A DNA stretch of 64,000 nt from Erpobdella octoculata (Eukaryota; Annelida; Clitellata; Hirudinida; Erpobdellidae). The stretch covers positions 1-64,000 of the forward strand of contig OZ022247.1 in assembly GCA_963978895.1 (NCBI GenBank). Direction: 5' to 3'. How positions within the stretch are numbered: position 1 is the first letter of the stretch; each line of letters starts with the position of its first letter. The translations under genes were made by a program, and so were the position numbers. The notes under the pieces were generated by a model that ran no database searches, was not told the DNA's origin, and saw only the letters and a list, made by a program, of their open reading frames with translations. Positions 58,913 to 64,000 of the stretch are shown piece by piece.

Positions 58913-60280
58913 ATGCTGAAAATTTCGTGTAGGCAAATTAGATTTTTGCTAAACCAGAGTTTAAAATCGTCTGTTAATTTTAGGACTTTATCTTGCAATT
59001 TTTCTGAAGAGATGGACGAACTTAAATCTAATCCATACTATTCCAAATATGCTGCAAAACTTGAAGAAGCACAAAAGTACTTTTATATTTTTACAATACA
59101 ATTTACACACATTTTGTTTCTTTTATTTACATTTGATTTTATATTTACATTTAGTTTTATTTACTTTAATTTTTTATTTAGGTTTAGAAATTTTTTGTTT
59201 TAGAAAATTGATGTCTCATTATTCTTAATTGTTTCATTATTTTTAATAATTAACAAATAATGTAGTAATTATTATTATAATGTATTTTTAATATTTCAAA
59301 AATATTTCAAGGCACATTAAAGTTGCAATCATTTCTGTTACTTTCATTATCGCTTTTCATAAAAATTTATTTGAATTAACTTTAACAAAGTAGCTGTCAT
59401 TTTTAAATTTTAAGATCATCCTCTCAAGATTTTCAACAAAAACTTGACGAGTTAAAAAAGCAAAAGCAACAGGAAAAACTTCCTCTCACACAGCCTGTTG
59501 AAGACAAAATTAACTCTTATGAAGTTAGCATAACTTGATGCTTCTCTGTAGTAGCACTTATTATTATTATTAAAAATATAAATGATAAATATCAGATTCA
59601 ACAAACTTAAGTTTTATCAGCTGCATTAAAGATGTGCAGCGACCTGGTTAAGTTTTTTAGGATGCTTGAATCCACTTGGAAAAATCTTAGTAAGCAAGTG
59701 TTAAAAAGTGTTTCAATAATTTTTTAAAAACAAGAATCATATTTTTTTTATCGGTGAGTGAGAAACTAAACAAAAGTATCTAGGAAATGAGCTGGAAGAG
59801 GAACAGTTCAAAACTCTAATATGCCTTTTTTACATTTAAAACTAGTCTTAACCTACCTCTTTAGAGTTGTTTGTTTTTTTTTTTGGCTTGTCTTATTCTC
59901 TTACATATGCCCAAAATTCCAATGTTGAATGCCCCTACCCTAACTATTCTGTCGTAATTATACAAATGAATTATTTTTATGTTATTATAAATCTGTTGTA
60001 ATACTTCAAATTAAAATTGTAGAACTTATCTTCAATTATGAACGTTGACCTGTTGAAAGAGAAATCTTCTGATGAAGTTTGTGAGGTACTTACTAGTGAT
60101 GAAGATGATTAATTTACTAATTTTCTATTTGTTTATTTTGTTTCTATTTGTGATCTCGATTTGATTTCTATTAAAAGATATGGAAAGATTACCACACGGA
60201 GAAAGATTGCGTCTTTGCCATCATTGGGGTACGGTTTTCTTAGTAACTTTACGTTTACTTTTTTTCTTTAATAAAACGAA

Positions 60281-60333
<53 letters not shown>

Positions 60334-62481
60334 ATTTATATATATATATTGTAGTGTACTTATATTATTGTTATTTACTTGTATAATCTTCCAATTCTCA
60401 CTTTCCAAATAATAAGTTCGTCTTAATCATCTATATAATTCATCTTAGTTATCTATAATTATCTGGTTAAATGTAAATATTATATTTTATACTTAACGTC
60501 TTTTTTCCAAATAATCACAGGCAAGCGAGTATAATGACATAAGAGAAAAATCGACCAATTTTCCCAATGTGAGTTGAGTGTTAAAGTACATAAGCGTGTT
60601 TTTTTCATTAAACTAAATTAAATGTGAACTATCAGCTGTTTAATGTGTTTCAGTTAAGTTTATGTGTTTTATATGAGAAAATTTTAATAACATGATATTG
60701 AATATTATTTTACAGTTAATTTACCAAGAAAATGTTAACAATACTATTTTGATTGACAGTTCATCTACCCGGTACCAAGAGATGGTGGATATGAGTTCTA
60801 TATTCAAAGGTGGGTTGAAAATGTCTGCCACTTTACCTCGTTGGCCAATTTCCAAAAGTTGGGTGATAATGCACCAACCTGTCTCAGCTTGTATCACTAC
60901 ACTGAACTTGCAGATTCTAAAGGTAATGTTGACGTAGTTTCGTACATATGTAATCATTTAATACAATTGTTGTTTGTAAAATTAAATATATTCGAATGTT
61001 TCTAATGGCCTCGTTTGCTCTCTGTTACATTAAAAAAATTTTATTTTTATTTTTAAGTTAAGCTTTATTTAGAAAACACTTTTTTAATATTTTTCTTTTC
61101 TTTGTGATTTTTACCCCTCCCCTTTCTGTTAGGGGTGGTTCATTAATGACCCCTTTCTACTTCTACATCACTTATGGATTTCCGGGCATGCCACAAGACA
61201 TTCCTGTTCGGGCGGCTCACAACTGAGTGCTCCTGTTCCCCTAGTAAAAGGGACAGTATAAAATATATTTGATTGATTGATTGTCAGCTGCATTGAAGCC
61301 ATATCTGGCTTGCAATAATCATTACTAAATGCTGGTCAAATTACTCAAATTCAAACCATTAGAGTAATTAAATTTATTGAAATTCTTGGGTCATTGAAAA
61401 CTATTTTAGTTGAAATAAAAAAAGGTTTATTTATTAATTTTTGTTTTTTATTTTTAGAAATTGTTCTCATGAGAGGATTTCCAGATTTGAAGACCATGGT
61501 TACAATTTGTTTTTTTAGGAACGTTTTTTAAAGAACTTTTTCTGCATCAACTATTTTCACTCTTTTTTTAGTTCATTTTTTTTCAATTTCTAAAAAGCTC
61601 TGATCCTGTGCATATAGCCCGTGGTATAATTTAGATTAAATTTTAACTTTATTTCAAACAGAAATATAACAGCCATATGTAATGATAGTAATAGCCATAT
61701 TTATATTAATAGTGAGCCTGGATATGGATCATATGGTATCGCCATTGATCCATATAGACATCAGAAATGGATTTGTAGATGCAGAATTTAGCTTAAAGTG
61801 ACTTACTAGAAGTGGTTTTTTTAATTTCTTGCCATCTGGATTTGAGCCTCTGTTTATCTGGTCCACAGTTGAATGCCTCACCAATACATAGGCGTATAGT
61901 TCCATATTTCTCGGAAGGAAATGAGCTAGATGCAAGGCAAGTTTTATGCAAAAAAGGCATAGAATGGTGCAGTGGGTTAGAATTTTTTATACATATTTTT
62001 CAACAGTATTTAACAGAGCCAAAAACAGATGTTTTCAGATCTCTTATATTTTGGATTTAAAATCAAATTAATTGTTTATAGAAAATTTCCAAAATTTAAT
62101 AAAATGCATTGTTATAAAGAGGCAAGTTTATATTCTAAGTTACAGTTTGATTGGTTGCACTAATTCCTTTCTTTTCATCCACATTTGTCATCTTTAAAAC
62201 TCTTTGAGCAAAGACACTTGATTATTTGTTAGATGACTTGTAGCTTTTTTATGTATTTTATAATGTTGTCATTTTTTTTACAACAGAGTGTCTATGAGTC
62301 ACAACTGCTTGCCCTCCAAGTGAAAATGTACTACGGCATGCACTCTGGTTTGAAATTCAACTTTGTGCGTATCTTCAACAACAGTCCCGAGACTTTCAGA
62401 CACATGGATCTTGTTGTAGAGTTTGAAAATTACAAAAAGGATGCTTTTGCAAAGAAAGAAATGATGGGAACGCCGGTTTAA
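58913..62481 (+). CDS. ATPAF1: ATP synthase F1 complex assembly factor 1
   Basis: Exons 58913-59076, 59415-59523, 60023-60085, 60178-60228, 60521-60568, 60760-60922, 61458-61498 and 62287-62481 join in phase to 277 residues (human 328). The N-terminus is rich in Arg/Ser/Leu without acidic residues for about 35 positions, fitting a mitochondrial presequence. Family motifs: SNPYYSKYAAKLEE, NLSSIMNVDLLKEKSSDEV, IWKDYHTEKDCVFAIIG, FIYPVPRDGGYEFYIQRW with LSLYHYTELADSKG, IVLMRGFPDL, and LLALQVKMYYGM. ATPAF1 (yeast Atp11) is the matrix chaperone that holds the F1 beta subunit before hexamer assembly. A polyadenylation signal AATAAA lies at 62575-62580, 94 nt after the stop. Confidence 0.93.
60284..60352. 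repeat. (TA)n microsatellite in ATPAF1 intron
   Basis: Alternating TA with one ATTATTATTTA interruption. Confidence 0.95.
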
Positions 62482-62751
62482 TGATGAGTGAAAGAGAGCT
62501 GTTATGTTAGTTCGTGTATATGGGGCGTTGGTCTATTGCTTTTTGACGGATATCGTCATAATTTGAAGGTTTTTAATAAATATTCGTAAACTATAATTTC
62601 GTCGAAAATGTTCCACGTTGTGTATTCTAATATCTGGTATTTACGGTGACATCCCTGTTAAATGTGAAACCCGATGGCGTCGTATTTGTAAATAGAGCGG
62701 GATATCTCGATAACTTCCGTAATCAAAGTTTGGGTACAATAATTTGCTACG

Positions 62752-63027
62752 ATGCACTCGTCAGTTAACAATTTCGACTATAGGGATTCAACTCAACCCT
62801 GGTACAATAATCTAAGTGATATCTTTACAAATATACGTTACGTGGTCAAACCGAAAGATATCGTTCTGAGTGGATTTATTCATCTTTCCATCGGTGTAAT
62901 ACATCTCATTTTCAACGCTCACTTGCTTTATTCTGAAAGAATTGACATTTCTAACAGTACCCAACTTAACAATGCTGTGCTCCCTGATGATTCAAAGTCG
63001 ACGGCAGTCCTCTTACCTGGATTTTAT
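62752..63027 (+). CDS. First exon of unrecognised membrane protein (continues past window?)
   Basis: An open frame from ATG 62752, with a good donor after 63027 (TTTTAT|GTAAGT); unspliced it stops at 63040. The 92 residues before the donor contain one clear hydrophobic segment (VLSGFIHLSIGVIHLIFNAH, about residues 40-60) after a polar, Asn/Tyr-rich N-terminus. A lumenal-like segment with an Asn-Ser-Thr glycosylation sequon follows. I do not recognise the family. No matching second exon was found before the window end, so the gene probably continues beyond it. Confidence 0.45.
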
Positions 63028-63574
63028 GTAAGTTGTACGTAGGCGGGCTGATGTGAAAAAAAGCTCTGGCAATCGTGTTTGGATTTAAGACATATCTCTA
63101 AGGTATTGAGAGCTAACATGAGTTTAGTAGCATGTCTTGATGAACCAGAAATCGAACTCACGAGTCATGTGCACTTGTCAACCTGTATTGTGGTCACGCG
63201 GTTTTGTATTCATTTTTACCAGACCTCAATCCTTTTCTTTCTGAGCAATTAAGAAATGACGTATTTTAATTATTTTGAAAGATCAACTGGTAATTATGTT
63301 AGCATTAATGATAACACCTATTGGTACTTTGTCCATTGCAAGTTCTCGTTGGCAATGTGGACTGAGTTAATTTCAGTTAATCGTTAACAGCAATTAAATT
63401 GGCCTGGTGATGTCCTAAGATCACTGGTCACTTTAGTCATATGATTTCATTTTTCCATGACCTACAATTTTTTAGATGATGCATCAATCGTGTATTTGTT
63501 GCTAATTTATTCTATAAAAAATGTTGTGGAGTATGCAGGGGCGTCATTTGAGGGCGCTTGCCTCCCAAGGATTT
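63028..63574. other. Non-coding stretch after the unrecognised exon
   Basis: Probably intron. I see no exon, RNA gene or repeat family. Confidence 0.4.
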
Positions 63575-63765
63575 TGTAAGTAAAAGTGTATAAAGTTTTA
63601 GAAAATTTTTGGAAAATGTACTTCCGACTACCCCCTCCCTCCCCAGTCATCAGCTATTTTTGGAAGAAAAAGTGTATAGAGTTTTATAAAATTTTTGTAA
63701 AATGCACCGACTACCTTCTGTCAAAAGTGTATAGAGTTTTAGAAATTTTTGGAGAAGAATTTTTT
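63575..63765 (+). repeat. C-rich dispersed repeat, second locus
   Basis: Three diverged units with GTGTATAGAGTTTTAGAAAT-like sequence, TTTTTGGAAAATGTAC and CCGACTACCCCCTCCCTCCC, related to 49548-49810. Confidence 0.7.
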
Positions 63766-63856
63766 TAAAGATTGGGTTCCACCCAAGGAATTGCTAAAAT
63801 GACGCTCCTGTGAGTATGAACAATATCCGTTGTACTTGTACCTATATGTTTTTAAA

Positions 63857-63990
<134 letters not shown>

Positions 63991-64000
63991 CAAGGATAGT

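Overview
This is nuclear DNA of an invertebrate animal. Every conserved gene is broken by many short, AT-rich GT-AG introns. The encoded proteins are animal orthologues: PACSIN, syntenin, pyruvate dehydrogenase kinase, alpha-NAC, AVL9, TTC4, ATPAF1, FBXO42-like and Asterix. The telomere-type repeat is CCCTAA/TTAGGG. Interspersed repeats include Penelope-like, LINE, tRNA-derived SINE and piggyBac-like remnants. I cannot name the phylum.

Left end (1-7342): three Penelope-like retroelement (PLE) copies lie head to tail, each followed at its 3' end by CCCTAA repeats (2477-2497, 4648-4986, 7201-7342). Copies 1 and 2 are nearly identical and carry about 1.1 kb of (TATACA)n behind the reverse transcriptase. 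Copy 3 is a diverged family with an almost complete RT of about 628 residues and no recognisable GIY-YIG endonuclease. On the + strand the repeats read CCCTAA, as expected for a left chromosome end. The arrangement fits successive RT-driven additions at a telomere, followed by re-capping.

7343-10645 is AT-rich and gene-poor, with a transposon holding a minisatellite core and a piggyBac-like remnant. The gene region then runs: EFCAB10-like (+), TTC4 (-), PACSIN/syndapin (+), Asterix/WDR83OS (-) divergent from an unrecognised 61-residue gene (+), syntenin (-) divergent from PDK (+), an ankyrin/SOCS-box gene (+), and a very large alpha-NAC gene (-, 31344-40004). A repeat-rich 6 kb gap (40005-46193) follows. 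Then come an FBXO42-like F-box/kelch gene (-), AVL9 (-, 17 exons) divergent from ATPAF1 (+), and the first exon of an unrecognised membrane-protein gene (+). These are mostly housekeeping genes for mitochondria, vesicle traffic, chaperoning and ubiquitin ligation. They do not form one pathway; the shared layout is divergent pairs with short common promoters.

Three things stand out. First, the telomere-capped endonuclease-less PLE series. Second, an alpha-NAC gene with about 1,800 extra N-terminal residues, mostly in one 4,089-nt in-frame repetitive exon, resembling in architecture the vertebrate muscle isoform skNAC. Third, at least five places in three genes where a short tandem duplication spans an exon-intron boundary and multiplies the splice site. 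Exon limits were derived by hand from reading frame, GT-AG sites and family conservation; no transcript data were available.
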